DNA of 64,000 nucleotides, taken from positions 1,984,001 through 2,048,000 of the forward strand of contig OY970278.1 of assembly GCA_963715815.1 (NCBI GenBank). Direction: 5' to 3'. Position numbers and translations under genes: made by a program. Every line of letters begins with the position of its first letter. The stretch's first letter is position 1. The DNA is from JAFAMS01 sp963715815 (GTDB lineage: Bacteria; Vulcanimicrobiota; Vulcanimicrobiia; Vulcanimicrobiales; Vulcanimicrobiaceae). Shown here in pieces: positions 63,982 to 64,000 of this stretch. The notes under the pieces were generated by a model that saw only the letters and a list, made by a program, of their open reading frames with translations, ran no database searches and was not told where the DNA came from.

Positions 63982-64000
63982 GGCTTCGGTACGCTCTGCA

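Overview
The window is a continuous bacterial chromosome segment of moderately high G+C. It carries core genes almost throughout: a ribosomal-protein operon, an rRNA operon, replication and division genes, and amino-acid biosynthesis. I saw no phage, transposon or CRISPR array. The 16S 3' end carries a normal anti-Shine-Dalgarno. Short-form HisG with HisZ, Cys-containing S4 and zinc-type S14, and the lack of rpmD point to a deep-branching, non-proteobacterial lineage. Candidatus Eremiobacterota (WPS-2) is one plausible guess, but I cannot confirm it from sequence alone.

Layout. Positions 1-9.6 kb hold metabolic genes (metB-like enzyme, amino-acid permease, esterase, tRNA-Leu(CAA), methyltransferase with a long Pro/Ala tail, FmdB, SRPBCC, M20 peptidase, DUF3810, threonine aldolase). 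From 20.2 kb leftwards a tightly overlapping minus-strand gene string runs dnaE-hisZ-hisG-hisD-HAD-ftsQ-ftsA-ftsZ. From 20.3 to 31.3 kb there is a GAF-GGDEF diguanylate cyclase, a PilZ protein, a desaturase with a structured leader, a P1 peptidase, pckA, yjbQ, a ROK kinase, an HD-GYP response regulator, a glutaredoxin, a DUF71-type ATPase, a FecR-domain protein and an aldo/keto reductase.

From 31.3 to 37.5 kb lies a minus-strand 16S-23S-5S operon. Its 23S gene is enlarged by two ORF-less group I introns, at E. coli positions 1931 and 2500, with good matches to the conserved P, Q, R and S elements. The operon has a clear promoter, two boxA elements, a U-tract hairpin in the leader and a terminator. 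A second PilZ paralogue lies upstream.

From 64 kb down to 42 kb, on the minus strand, the S10/spc/alpha ribosomal cluster (rplV to rplQ) runs straight into a complete trpEGDCFBA set. The alpha block is split between rpsM and rpsK by four non-ribosomal genes, and a strong promoter lies just before rpsK. Several ribosomal proteins carry unusual tails: S3 at the C-terminus, L15 and IF-1 at the N-terminus, L22 at the C-terminus. A short GC-rich element recurs directly upstream of trpG, rpmJ and adk.

The genes together describe translation, tryptophan and histidine synthesis, DNA replication and septation, plus a c-di-GMP circuit (synthase, likely hydrolase, two PilZ effectors). The most unusual items are the two 23S introns, the interrupted ribosomal operon joined to trp, the recurring leader element, and likely CTG start codons at trpF and the permease.
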